From VRUE01 sp036265675 (GTDB lineage: Bacteria > Actinomycetota > Thermoleophilia > Solirubrobacterales > 70-9), in NCBI GenBank assembly GCA_036265675.1, contig DATAOP010000100.1, forward strand, positions 1-29,509: 29,509 nucleotides of DNA, given 5' to 3'. The notes under the pieces are model-generated. The model saw only the letters and a list, made by a program, of their open reading frames with translations. It was not told the DNA's origin and searched no databases. This document shows, in pieces, positions 6,572 to 14,717 of the stretch. Each line of letters opens with the position of its first letter. The stretch's first letter is position 1. Made by a program: the position numbers and the translations under genes.

Positions 6572-7960
6572 TCAGCGGCGGTGGACGACCCTGAAGCGGA
6601 AGACGGTCGCGGTCTGGTCGATGCCGCCCGGGTCCTGCGCCTTCACCCTGAAGGCATGGCGTCCGATCCCGACCCGGTAGCGCTTCGGCGATCGGCAGCG
6701 GGAGAACCGGCGGCGGTCGAGCTTGCAGAGGAAGCCGTGGGCCTGGCCGATCGCGCGGAAGCGGAAGCGAACCCGGGTCCTGCGGCCGGCGATCCTCAGC
6801 ACCCGCCGCGGGTGGCGGGTGATCTTCACCGTGTGGCGGCGGTGGCCCCTGCCGGACCTGAGGTCCGCGGGCCGGGTGCTGGCGAACGGACTGGTCGAGG
6901 TCAGGATCTGACCGCGCATTCCGGCCGCGAGGCAGAACGAGGTCGTCGGGCATGAGATCCCGAACATCCCGTTCGGGGGAATCGGGATCGCGTTGGTGAA
7001 CGACCAGGCGCCGGCTCCTGCGGTCGGGTCGGTCGAGGTGATGATGTCGGCGTTGTTGTTGACCCCGGCGCATGCTTCGTCGGTCGGGCAGGAGAAGGCG
7101 GTCAGCTGCAGCGGCGTGACGTCGGGTGTCGCCTGCCAGGCGCCGGCTCCCGCGGTCGGGTCGGCGCTGACGTAGATGTCGGCGACGTTGCCGGTGACGC
7201 AGAGCGACGGCGAGGAGCAGGAGACTCCGAGCAGGGGGCCGAAGCCGCCGCCCGGAGACGCGGCCACCCAGGTCGGCGCGCCCCCGGCCGGGTTGCTGCT
7301 GGTGATGATGTAGCCGTCGCTGCTGACCGCGACGCAGAGCGATTCGGTCGGGCAGGAGACGCCGGTCAGTTCAAGCGGCAGACCGAGCTCGGTGACGCTC
7401 CAGACGGCAGGCCCGGCGGGGTTGGTCGAGGTGATGATCTTGCCGCCGGCCGCGACCCCGACGCAGAGCGAGATCGAGGGGCAGGAGATGCCATATGCGT
7501 GGACCCGCGGCTTTTTCTCCGGTTGCAGCGCGATTGCCGACCACGCCGGCGCTCCGCCGGCAGGGTTGGTCGAGGCATAGATGTATCCCTGCCGGCTCAT
7601 CGCGGCGCAGAAGTCGGTCGTCGGGCAGGAGACCCCGCGGACCTGGCCGCCCGCGTAGTAGCTGTTGGGGTCGCTGGGGTGCACTTCTTCGGCCCCGTCG
7701 AAGTGCGTCACCGACCAGGTCCCGGCGCCGCCGGTCGGATTGCCCGAGGTGGCGAGCGTGCCGTTGCTGCCGACGGCGACGCAGAGTGCGGGGGAGGGGC
7801 AGGAGGCTCCGTAGAGCGCCGTCGATTCTTCCGGCAGCTGGGTCAGGTTCCACTGCAGGGCCGACGCCGGGGCCGCGTCGACGGCGAGCGCGCATAGTGC
7901 GAGCAGTGCCCCCAGAAGGGCGGCGCGGACCGGGCCTCCATCGATCGACGTCGAGAACAA
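6572..7960 (-). CDS. Secreted seven-repeat, Cys-paired beta-propeller-like protein
   Basis: 462 aa. A signal peptide (to about residue 34) is followed by seven repeats of 43-60 residues, each of the type GVSCPTxSLCVAV...G.I.TSTNPAGG..W. Each repeat has two Cys about six apart, suggesting one disulfide per blade in the oxidising exterior. The C-terminus (about 385-462) is an Arg-rich Ig-like domain with FLCKLD...FSRCRSP, common at the ends of actinobacterial surface proteins. The TTG start at 7960 is chosen for the strong GAGGAGG 4 nt upstream; longer starts run through the intergenic gap. It lies 46 bp after the M14 peptidase and is probably in its operon. Ligand unknown. Confidence 0.75.
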   Translation of the reverse strand: MFSTSIDGGPVRAALLGALLALCALAVDAAPASALQWNLTQLPEESTALYGASCPSPALCVAVGSNGTLATSGNPTGGAGTWSVTHFDGAEEVHPSDPNSYYAGGQVRGVSCPTTDFCAAMSRQGYIYASTNPAGGAPAWSAIALQPEKKPRVHAYGISCPSISLCVGVAAGGKIITSTNPAGPAVWSVTELGLPLELTGVSCPTESLCVAVSSDGYIITSSNPAGGAPTWVAASPGGGFGPLLGVSCSSPSLCVTGNVADIYVSADPTAGAGAWQATPDVTPLQLTAFSCPTDEACAGVNNNADIITSTDPTAGAGAWSFTNAIPIPPNGMFGISCPTTSFCLAAGMRGQILTSTSPFASTRPADLRSGRGHRRHTVKITRHPRRVLRIAGRRTRVRFRFRAIGQAHGFLCKLDRRRFSRCRSPKRYRVGIGRHAFRVKAQDPGGIDQTATVFRFRVVHRR

Positions 7961-7964
7961 ATCG

Positions 7965-7971
7965 CCTCCTC
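7965..7971 (-). promoter_or_regulatory. Shine-Dalgarno GAGGAGG setting a TTG start
   Basis: GAGGAGG 4 nt before TTG 7960 is a strong ribosome site in a window where many genes look leaderless. It argues for the rare TTG start and for translation as the second gene of a transcript. Confidence 0.75.
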
Positions 7972-8006
7972 GGTCTGAAAAACCGCACGGCGAGGGAGAG
8001 TTTCGC

Positions 8007-8750
8007 CTAGCCGGCCGGGGTCGCGCCGCCGATCTCAGCGCCGGCGTACTCCGCGGCCAGCGCCAGGGTGGCGCGGGCGGCGCGGCGAACAAGCCAGCCC
8101 GAGACCACCGCCGGCAGCTCGACGACGAAGGCGGTGCTCCCCATCGCGTGGTTCTGCCAGGAGGAGGCGCTGCCCGGGTAGCGGCGGAGGCCGACCAGCG
8201 GCAGGCCGGAGAGCTGTGCGTAGCGGCGCTCGATCGCGACGTCGCCCCCGGAACGGTCGACGAGGCCGAACGGCTGGTGGAACCAGATCGTGATCGCCGG
8301 GTCGGTGCGCCGGATCAGGTTGCGGGCCGCCCGCGACTCGGGCTCCGAGAGCGGATGGGGGCCGGAATATTCGCCTCCGCCGAGCGGCCTCCAGGCGAAG
8401 GGGAAGTTGCGGTTGAGGTCGACGCCGTCGGCGTTGCCGCGGGTCCCGGCGGCGACCCCGTCGGGATTGAGGGTGGGGACGACGTCGAGCTCGACGCGGG
8501 CCGGGGCGGCGGCGCCGATCAGCCTGCGCGCGACCCGCATCCCGGCGGTCTCGTCGCCGTGAATGCAACCGACGACCAGCACCCGCAGCCGCGCCCTCGG
8601 CGCGCGGTCGATCGCCTCGACGATCGGCCTGCCGGCAACCGAATGCCCGATCGCCGATCGCCGGTCGGCGGCGGCGGAGGAGACGGCGATGAGCGCCAGG
8701 AAAGCCGCGAGGGCGACCGGGCTGAGCACGGATATGCGCCGGATCCGCAC
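8007..8750 (-). CDS. M14-family zinc carboxypeptidase, exported (MpaA-like)
   Basis: 247 aa. A hydrophobic N-terminal segment (about 8-27) suggests export. The zinc site is visible: GCIHGDETAG supplies the HxxE pair and IWFHQP the second His. VDLNRNFP carries the substrate-binding Asn-Arg, and FVVELP the catalytic Glu. Members of this group trim peptides, including murein peptides (MpaA amidase), so a cell-wall peptide substrate is plausible but not shown. GTG 8750 lies exactly 6 nt after TAGGCT, whose -10 overlaps that of the divergent nitronate monooxygenase gene. The next gene in the same direction is the propeller protein. Confidence 0.85.
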   Translation of the reverse strand: MRIRRISVLSPVALAAFLALIAVSSAAADRRSAIGHSVAGRPIVEAIDRAPRARLRVLVVGCIHGDETAGMRVARRLIGAAAPARVELDVVPTLNPDGVAAGTRGNADGVDLNRNFPFAWRPLGGGEYSGPHPLSEPESRAARNLIRRTDPAITIWFHQPFGLVDRSGGDVAIERRYAQLSGLPLVGLRRYPGSASSWQNHAMGSTAFVVELPAVVSGWLVRRAARATLALAAEYAGAEIGGATPAG

Positions 8751-8756
8751 CGCGTC

Positions 8757-8766
8757 AGCCTAGACT
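8757..8766. promoter_or_regulatory. Back-to-back -10 elements AGCCTAGACT
   Basis: Read to the right, TAGACT (8761-8766) is 6 nt before GTG 8773. Read to the left, TAGGCT (8757-8762) is 6 nt before GTG 8750. The two hexamers share the central TA. This predicts a bidirectional promoter making two leaderless mRNAs from a 22-bp gap. Confidence 0.7.
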
Positions 8767-8772
8767 GGGGGC

Positions 8773-9732
8773 GTGTCGCTGCTCGAGCGCCTCGGCGTCG
8801 AAATCCCCGTCGTCCAGGCGGGGATGGGCGGCGGCCTCAGCCGCCACGAGCTGGCGGCCGCGGTCTCGGAGGCGGGCGGCCTGGGGATGATCGCCGTGAA
8901 CGGCGCCGCCGCGATCAGGCGTGAGCTGGCGGCGGCCCGCGACCTCACCGCGCGGCCGGTGGCGGTCAACGTGCTGCTCCCCTTCGCGCGGCGCGACTGG
9001 TTCGACGCCGCCTCGGGCGCCGACGCGGTCGTCACCTTCTGGGGCCGTCCCCAGCGTCGTACGCTCGGCGTCTGGATTCATCAGTGCGGCTCGGTCGCCG
9101 AGGCCCGAGCGGCCGAGGCCGCCGGAGTCGACGCCGTCATCCTCCAGGGAGTGGAGGCCGGGGGCCACGTTCGGGGCGCGCTTGCCGCCCTCGATCTCCT
9201 CGAGCGGGCCGCGGCGACCCTTCCCCGCGACTATCCGCTGCTGCTGGCGGGCGGCGTCGCCGAGCGAGCGGACGTGGCCCGGGCGCTCGAGGCGGGCGCG
9301 GGCGGCGCGGTCGCCGGGACCCGCTTCCTCCTCTCCGAGGAGAGCCGGGCGCACCCCGGGTATCGCGAGCGCCTCCTCAACGCCCGCGAGACGATTCTCA
9401 CCGAGCTCTTCGGCGCCGGCTGGCCGGCGCCGCACCGTGTCGTGCCGAACGCGGCCACCGACCGCTGGCTGGGGGACGATCACCGCGTCCCGACCCTGAA
9501 CCGAACGATCAACCGCTTGCTCGCGCCCGGCGCCCGCTACGTGCCCGAATCGGTGCTGGCGCGGATGGTCCGCGCCCAGCGGCCGGGCAGCAGGGTCCTC
9601 TCGCCGGCGGGGCCGACCGACGACGGTCCGGCGGCGCTCGTCGATGCCGGCGCGCTCTACGCGGGGGAGACGGTCGCGCGGATCGACGACGTCAGGCCGG
9701 CCGCCGAGCTCGTCCGGGAGCTGGCTCCGTGA
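8773..9732 (+). CDS. Nitronate monooxygenase-family flavoenzyme
   Basis: 319 aa TIM-barrel protein of the NMO (2-nitropropane dioxygenase-like) family, FMN enzymes that oxidise alkyl nitronates. Landmarks are VVQAGMGGGLS near the N-terminus, the glycine loop QGVEAGGHVRG (about residues 123-133) and AGGVAERADVARALEAGAGG followed by GTRFLLSEES for FMN phosphate binding. The true substrate is uncertain because the family also includes enoyl-reductase-like members. The stop overlaps the start of the next gene (GTGA), so the two are coupled. It starts as a predicted leaderless gene. Confidence 0.88.
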   Translation: MSLLERLGVEIPVVQAGMGGGLSRHELAAAVSEAGGLGMIAVNGAAAIRRELAAARDLTARPVAVNVLLPFARRDWFDAASGADAVVTFWGRPQRRTLGVWIHQCGSVAEARAAEAAGVDAVILQGVEAGGHVRGALAALDLLERAAATLPRDYPLLLAGGVAERADVARALEAGAGGAVAGTRFLLSEESRAHPGYRERLLNARETILTELFGAGWPAPHRVVPNAATDRWLGDDHRVPTLNRTINRLLAPGARYVPESVLARMVRAQRPGSRVLSPAGPTDDGPAALVDAGALYAGETVARIDDVRPAAELVRELAP

Positions 9733-11807
9733 GGATCACCCGGATGATCTGGCGCGGCCTGCTGGTGCTGCTGCTCGACGCCGCCGGCCTGATCGTGCTC
9801 GCCGGCCTGCTCGGGGGCTTCCGCCTCGACGACGCCTGGGCCGCGCTCGCGGCAGCGGCCGTGATCGGCGTCCTCAACGCCCTCGTCTGGCCGCTGCTGG
9901 CGCGGATCGCGCTGCCGCTCACCGTCCTCACGCTGGGAATCGCCGCCCTGCTGCTCAACGGGGTCCTGGTGACCTTCGCGATCAACCTGATTCCCGGCGC
10001 CCACGTCGACAGGGTCGCCGACGGGATCGTGATCACGATCGGGATCAGCACCCTGACCGCGATCTTCTACTGGCTGCTGGCGATCGACGAAGACGAGACC
10101 TGGTACCGCAACGTCGTCGCCCGCCAGGTCAGGGGCCAGCGATCGACGATCGACACCGACGTCCCGGGCATCGTCTTCCTCGAGATCGACGGGCTCGCCC
10201 ACGAGGTGCTGCGGCGCGCGGTGATCGACGGCAACGCCCCCCACATCGGGCGCTGGCTGCGGAGCGGCTCTCACCGGCTCGAGCGCTGGGAGACCGACTG
10301 GTCCTCGCAGACCGGCGCCTGCCAGGCCGGCCTCCTGCACGGTGACAACGACGACATGCCCGCCTTCCGCTGGTGGGAGAAGGACCGCGACAAAGCGATT
10401 GTCACCAATCATCCCCGCGACGCCGAGGAGCTCGAACGACGCCATTCCGACGGCCGCGGGCTGCTTCACGCGGACGGTGCCAGCCGGGCGAACATCCTCT
10501 CCGGCGACGCCCCGCACTCGATGCTGACGATGAGCACAGCGCTGACGCGGCGGCGGCCGATCGGGCGCGACTACGCGGCCTACTTCGCCCGTCCCTACGC
10601 GGTCGCCCGCACCCTGGCGCTGGCGATCGCCGACATCGGCCGCGAGCGCCGGGCCGCGCGCGGCCAGCTCCGCGACGACGTCCGCCCCCGGATCGCGCGT
10701 TCTCGAAGCTACGCGCTGATCCGGGCCTGGGCAACCGTCGTCCAGCGCGACCTCCAGGTCGCGACCGTAGTCGGCGACATCCTCGCCGGCCGGCCCGTGA
10801 TCTACACGACGTTCCTCGCCTACGACGAGGTCGCGCACCATTCCGGGATCGAACGGCACGACGCCCTCGCCGTCCTCCGCGACCTCGACCGCCAGATCGC
10901 GAGGATCGAGCGCGCGGCGCGGGAAGCCCCGCGTCCCTACCGCCTGGTGGTTCTCTCCGACCACGGCCAGTCGCAGGGCGAAACCTTCCTCGACCGTTAC
11001 GGCGAAACCCTCGAGGAGCTGGTCCGCGACGCCTGCGAGGCCGAGACCATGCTCGCGGTTACCGAGGGCGGCGACGACGCGCTCGGCTACATGAGTGCCG
11101 GCCTGACCGAGTTCGCCCGCGACGACACGGTGGCCGGACGCACGGTCCGCACCGTGACCCGAGGCCGGGTCGCCGACGGGGCGGTGGCGCTCGACCCCGA
11201 CGTCCGCGACGACATCGCGGACGCGCACGGCGGCGAGGTCCCCGAACTGTCGGTGATGGCGTCGGGCTGCCTCGGGCTGATCAGCTTTCCCCAGGTCCCG
11301 GGCCGGGTGACGTTGGAGCAGCTCGAGGCGCTGCATCCGCGACTCCTGCCGGCGCTGCGGGAGCATCCCGGCATCGGCTTCGTCCTCGTTCGCTCCGAGC
11401 GCCGCGGCGCGATGGCGATCGGCGCCGATGGCGTCAACTACCTCGACGAGGGCGAGATCGAGGGCGAGGACCCGCTGCTGCCATTCGGGCCGAACGCGGC
11501 CGCGCACGTCCGCCGCACCGACGGGTTCCCGCACTGTCCCGACCTGGTCCTCAACAGCAGCTTCTGGGAGGAGTTCGAGGAGGTCGCCGCGTTCGAGGAG
11601 CTGGTCGGCTCGCACGGCGGGATGGGCGGGACCCAGAGCCATCCGCTCGTGCTCCACCCGGCCGACCTGCCGTGGCCCGAGGAGGAGGTCGTAGGCGCCG
11701 AAAGCGTCCACCGCATCTTCCGCTCCTGGCTGGCGGCGCTGGGCCAGGAGGCCTACGCGGCGAGCGAGGTCGTCTCGCCGGGATCGAGCACCCGCACGTC
11801 GACCTGA
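9729..11807 (+). CDS. Holin-4-2-like membrane domain fused to alkaline-phosphatase-superfamily phosphodiesterase
   Basis: 692 aa fusion. Residues 1-120 contain four hydrophobic helices of the Phage_holin_4_2/PF04020 type (GVLNALVWPLLARIALPLTVLTLG). From about 145 onward it is a type I phosphodiesterase/NPP-like member of the alkaline phosphatase superfamily: FLEIDG (Asp154) and SSQTGA (Thr195, probable nucleophile), then YDEVAHHSG and VLSDHG for the two metals. The enzyme domain may lie on either face of the membrane; four helices would put it on the same side as the N-terminus. The substrate is unknown, perhaps a lipid- or nucleotide-linked phosphodiester. Coupled by GTGA to the NMO gene. 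Its last 55 bp overlap the convergent MBL gene. Confidence 0.82.
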   Translation: MRITRMIWRGLLVLLLDAAGLIVLAGLLGGFRLDDAWAALAAAAVIGVLNALVWPLLARIALPLTVLTLGIAALLLNGVLVTFAINLIPGAHVDRVADGIVITIGISTLTAIFYWLLAIDEDETWYRNVVARQVRGQRSTIDTDVPGIVFLEIDGLAHEVLRRAVIDGNAPHIGRWLRSGSHRLERWETDWSSQTGACQAGLLHGDNDDMPAFRWWEKDRDKAIVTNHPRDAEELERRHSDGRGLLHADGASRANILSGDAPHSMLTMSTALTRRRPIGRDYAAYFARPYAVARTLALAIADIGRERRAARGQLRDDVRPRIARSRSYALIRAWATVVQRDLQVATVVGDILAGRPVIYTTFLAYDEVAHHSGIERHDALAVLRDLDRQIARIERAAREAPRPYRLVVLSDHGQSQGETFLDRYGETLEELVRDACEAETMLAVTEGGDDALGYMSAGLTEFARDDTVAGRTVRTVTRGRVADGAVALDPDVRDDIADAHGGEVPELSVMASGCLGLISFPQVPGRVTLEQLEALHPRLLPALREHPGIGFVLVRSERRGAMAIGADGVNYLDEGEIEGEDPLLPFGPNAAAHVRRTDGFPHCPDLVLNSSFWEEFEEVAAFEELVGSHGGMGGTQSHPLVLHPADLPWPEEEVVGAESVHRIFRSWLAALGQEAYAASEVVSPGSSTRTST

Positions 11808-12532
11808 GGCGCCAGCTCGCCGCAGCGACGCTCGAACTCGCGCGGCGGCGCGATCAGGTGGCGGCGGCCGATCCGCGAGAGCCCGACCGGGAACAGCGTC
11901 CCCCAGTGGATCGGGACCGCGATCCGTGGTGAGAGCAGCGCCGCCGCCTTGGCTGCCCGCTCGGGGTCGAGGTGGCCCGGACCGAGCGTTGGCCCCCAGC
12001 CCCAGACCGGAAGCAGCGCGAGATCGAGGTCGCCGGCGCCCAGATCGGCCATGCCGTCGAAGAGGTCGGTGTCGCCGGCGAAATAGGCGCGGCGGCTGCC
12101 GGCGAGGACGAACCCGATCGCCTCCGAACCGACCGATCGCAGCGCGCGGCCGCCCCGGTGCTCCGCCTCGACCGCGGTGATCTCGACGCCGCCGATCGCG
12201 TGGGACTCGCCGGGCGCGAGCTCGGTCACCGCGTGAAAGCCGCGGCGGCGGAGGAAGTTCTCGGCGCCCGGCGGCGCCAGCAGCGGGGTCTCGCGGCCGA
12301 GGCCGCGCAGCGAGGGGACGTCGACGTGGTCGTGATGGAGGTGGGAGATGAGGACGGCGTCGAGGCGGGCGGCCGCGTCCTCGTCGTGGGCGCCGACCTG
12401 GCGGCGGAGGTGCAGAAGCCGCGAGCGGAGGACCGGGTCGGTGAGGAAGCGCACCCCGTCGAGCTCGAGCAGCACCGTCGCGTGCCCGACGTAGGTGACC
12501 CGGTCCTGATCCGAAGTGGTCCGCACCGACAC
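11753..12532 (-). CDS. MBL-fold metal-dependent hydrolase (UlaG/NAPE-PLD-like)
   Basis: 259 aa. SHLHHDHVD is the HxHxDH zinc motif. FAGDTDLFDG supplies the bridging Asp, and VPIHWGT a further metal His. The opening VTYVGHATVLLELDGVRFLTDP is typical of the UlaG/NAPE-PLD-like branch, which includes lactonases and phosphodiesterases, so the exact substrate is open. Start is GTG 12532, or GTG 12526 two codons later. It is divergent from the AI-2E-family gene with a gap of only 13 bp, and overlaps the upstream convergent phosphodiesterase gene by 55 bp at its 3' end. Confidence 0.85.
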   Translation of the reverse strand: MSVRTTSDQDRVTYVGHATVLLELDGVRFLTDPVLRSRLLHLRRQVGAHDEDAAARLDAVLISHLHHDHVDVPSLRGLGRETPLLAPPGAENFLRRRGFHAVTELAPGESHAIGGVEITAVEAEHRGGRALRSVGSEAIGFVLAGSRRAYFAGDTDLFDGMADLGAGDLDLALLPVWGWGPTLGPGHLDPERAAKAAALLSPRIAVPIHWGTLFPVGLSRIGRRHLIAPPREFERRCGELAPQVDVRVLDPGETTSLAA

Positions 12533-12533
12533 C

Positions 12534-12539
12534 TATGTT
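12534..12539 (+). promoter_or_regulatory. -10 TATGTT, 6 nt before a start codon
   Basis: TATGTT lies exactly 6 nt before ATG 12546 in the 13-bp divergent gap. Read on the other strand the same bases give AACATAGGT, a possible -10 for the MBL gene, so this may be another bidirectional promoter. Confidence 0.6.
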
Positions 12540-12545
12540 GCAGCC

Positions 12546-13730
12546 ATGAAGCGCCGGATGATCTCGTCCCGCGGCAGGTGGCGCCGCCCGCGGGGGCGGC
12601 CGGAAGCGCAACGGGAATTCATCGAGCTCGAGCCCGGCGAGCTCACGACCCTGTTCCAGGCGCCGCAGTGGCTGCGAAACCTCGGGATCGCGGCCTGGCT
12701 CCTGGTCGGGGTCGCCGCGGCGCTGGCCGGAACGGTCTGGCTGCTGGCGCTGACCCAGACGATCGTGCTGCCGGTGATCACGGCCGGCATCATCGCCGCC
12801 GTCTTCGGCCCCGCCGTCGATTGGCTGAAGAAGCGGGGGGTGCCGCGGGCCGTCGGCTCGATCATCGTCTTCCTTGCGATCGTCGCGATCGGCGTCCTCG
12901 CCAGCTTCCTCGTCCTGAAGGGGATCAGCACCGAGGCCGATTCGCTCAGCAGCCATCTCCATTCCGCCTCCGACACGATCGAAGGCTGGGCCAAGGACCT
13001 CGGCATCGGCAGCAGCACCGCCGAAGACGCGAAGGAACACGCCGACTCCTCGGTCAGCGGCGCCGTCCATGCCCTCCTCACCGGGCTCGCGGCGGGTATC
13101 GACCGGCTCGCCTCGCTCGCCGTCTTCCTCTCCTTCACCGCCCTCAGCCTCTTCTTCCTGCTCAAGGACTCGCCGACGATCGGCGGCTGGGTCGAGCGCC
13201 ACGTCGGCCTGCCGCAGCCGCTTGCCCACGCGACGCTCGGCCGGATCGCGAGCTCGCTGCGCGGCTATTTCCTCGGCGTCACGATCGTCGCCGCCTGGAG
13301 CGCGCTGATCGTCGCCGTCGGGGCGCTGATCCTCGGTGTGCCCCTTGCCGGGACGATCGCGGCCGTCACCTTCCTCGGCGGCTACATCCCCTACCTCGGG
13401 GCCTGGGCGGCCGGCGCCTTTGCGGTCCTGATCGCGCTCGGCGCGAACGGCCCCGAGACGGCTATCGCCCTGGCGGTGATCGTCCTGCTCGCCAACGGCA
13501 TCTTCCAGCAGCTGGTCCAGCCGGTCGCCTACGGCGCCGCTCTCGGGCTGCACCCGCTCGCCGTCCTGATCGTCACCATCGCGGCTGGGGCGATGTTCGG
13601 GACGATCGGCCTCGTCCTCGCGGCGCCGCTGACCTCGGCCGTGGTCAAGATCTCGGCCGACATCGCGGCCGGGCGGGAGGAGGAGGCCGGGAGAAGCGGA
13701 GGCCCGGGCGACGAGCCGAGCCCCGCCTGA
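12546..13730 (+). CDS. AI-2E-family transporter
   Basis: 394 aa, typical of PF01594, multi-pass proteins first linked to autoinducer-2 export but also including Na+/H+ antiporters and proteins of unknown substrate. Pattern: two N-terminal helices (about 50-100), a helix with VPRAVGSIIVFL, a long soluble loop (about 120-180), then five or so helices including SLFFLLKD, LRGYFLGVT, FLGGYIPYLGAW and LGLHPLAVLIVTIAAGAMFG. The basic N-terminal tail is cytoplasmic. ATG 12546 follows TATGTT by 6 nt and avoids overlap with the divergent gene. The substrate cannot be assigned. Confidence 0.88.
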   Translation: MKRRMISSRGRWRRPRGRPEAQREFIELEPGELTTLFQAPQWLRNLGIAAWLLVGVAAALAGTVWLLALTQTIVLPVITAGIIAAVFGPAVDWLKKRGVPRAVGSIIVFLAIVAIGVLASFLVLKGISTEADSLSSHLHSASDTIEGWAKDLGIGSSTAEDAKEHADSSVSGAVHALLTGLAAGIDRLASLAVFLSFTALSLFFLLKDSPTIGGWVERHVGLPQPLAHATLGRIASSLRGYFLGVTIVAAWSALIVAVGALILGVPLAGTIAAVTFLGGYIPYLGAWAAGAFAVLIALGANGPETAIALAVIVLLANGIFQQLVQPVAYGAALGLHPLAVLIVTIAAGAMFGTIGLVLAAPLTSAVVKISADIAAGREEEAGRSGGPGDEPSPA

Positions 13731-13742
13731 GCGCCGGTCGCG

Positions 13743-13748
13743 TAGGTT
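13743..13748 (+). promoter_or_regulatory. -10 TAGGTT, 6 nt before a start codon
   Basis: TAGGTT lies 6 nt before GTG 13755 in the 24-bp gap after the AI-2E-family gene, predicting a leaderless internal promoter. No clear -35 is visible. Confidence 0.6.
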
Positions 13749-13754
13749 TCAAGC

Positions 13755-14717
13755 GTGACCACGACCGAGTTCGCCGAGGTCCGGGTCGAGCCCGCCGCGG
13801 GGCTCCGCCTCCCGCGCTGGGCGCTCGTCAGGCGCTGCGCGCTCGCCCTCTACCTGGCGATCCTCGTCGTCTGGAGCGCGACCTACGGGATCCCGGTCCA
13901 GCGCGAGCTCGTCATCGCCTGGGTCTGCGGCGCCCTCGTCTGCGCCTCGATCGGGCGCGACCCGCGCCGGGTCCTGCAGCTGGTGGTCGACTGGATGCCG
14001 ATCGTCCTCGTCCTCCTCGCCTACGACTTCAGCCGCGGCGCCGCCGACTCGTTCGGCATCGGCGCCCACGTCCACCCGATGATCGACTTCGATCGCTTCG
14101 TCTTCTTCGGCCAGACGCCGACCGAGTGGCTGCAGGTCCGCCTCCACCATCCCGGCGTCATCGACCCCTGGGACGTCGGCTTCACCCTCGTCTACACCTC
14201 CTACTTCCTCGTCCCCTTCGTCCTCGGCGGGATCCTCTGGGCGCGGGAGAGGCCGGCCTTCCTCGCCTTCATGCGACGGTTCGTGACCCTCACGCTCGCC
14301 GGTCTCGCGACCTACATCCTGTTCCCGGCCACGCCGCCCTGGATGGCGGCGGAAATGGGGCTGCTCGAAGGTGTGCACCGGACCACCGCCGAAGGCTGGC
14401 AGGTGCTCGGGGTCGGAACCGCCGGGCTCTTTTCGAAAGGCCAGGGGAGCGTCAACCTGGTCGCCGCCGTCCCCTCGCTGCACTCCGCCGTCACCGCGCT
14501 GGTCGCGATGTTCCTCTGGCGGCGCGTGCGCCGGCCCGCGCTGCGACCGCTCCTTGCCCTCTATCCGCTGGCGATGGGCCTGACCCTGATCGCGACCGGC
14601 GAGCACTACTTCTTCGACGTCCTGCTGGGCTGGCTCTACGCCGGCGTGGTGATGGCGGCCTGGGGGTGGTGGGAAGGGCGGCGCGCCGACGGCTACTCGG
14701 CGCCGTACTCGCGGTAG
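13755..14717 (+). CDS. PAP2-superfamily membrane phosphatase/phosphotransferase
   Basis: 320 aa with about six membrane helices. The acid-phosphatase signature is in the C-terminal half: VPSLHSAV (motif 2, catalytic His) and GEHYFFDVLLGW (motif 3, His-x5-Asp-like). FPATPPWM sits before them, as in the Aur1/inositol-phosphotransferase-like PAP2 branch. Such proteins dephosphorylate or transfer phospholipid head groups, and the actinobacterial members may act on inositol lipids; the substrate is inferred only at family level. Predicted leaderless from TAGGTT. Its last 25 bp overlap the convergent aldehyde dehydrogenase gene. Confidence 0.85.
   Translation: MTTTEFAEVRVEPAAGLRLPRWALVRRCALALYLAILVVWSATYGIPVQRELVIAWVCGALVCASIGRDPRRVLQLVVDWMPIVLVLLAYDFSRGAADSFGIGAHVHPMIDFDRFVFFGQTPTEWLQVRLHHPGVIDPWDVGFTLVYTSYFLVPFVLGGILWARERPAFLAFMRRFVTLTLAGLATYILFPATPPWMAAEMGLLEGVHRTTAEGWQVLGVGTAGLFSKGQGSVNLVAAVPSLHSAVTALVAMFLWRRVRRPALRPLLALYPLAMGLTLIATGEHYFFDVLLGWLYAGVVMAAWGWWEGRRADGYSAPYSR

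Noticed and set aside
9084..9728. An N-terminal extension of the phosphodiesterase fusion
   Set aside because: This in-frame extension lies wholly inside the nitronate monooxygenase gene and is Arg-rich shadow sequence; GTG 9729 overlaps that gene's stop and begins a normal membrane helix.
9729..10100. Prophage remnant (holin domain)
   Set aside because: The holin-like domain is part of a chromosomal fusion protein; there are no other phage genes, integrase or attachment repeats.
9657..13553. A 1298-codon open frame on the minus strand
   Set aside because: It runs antisense to four or more well-recognised genes (phosphodiesterase fusion, AI-2E-family transporter and others), has low-complexity Arg/Asp/Gly-rich content and no domain. 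It is an artefact of high GC.
12546..13730. Quorum-sensing (AI-2) locus
   Set aside because: The family name is historical; no luxS or receptor genes are present and members also include ion antiporters.
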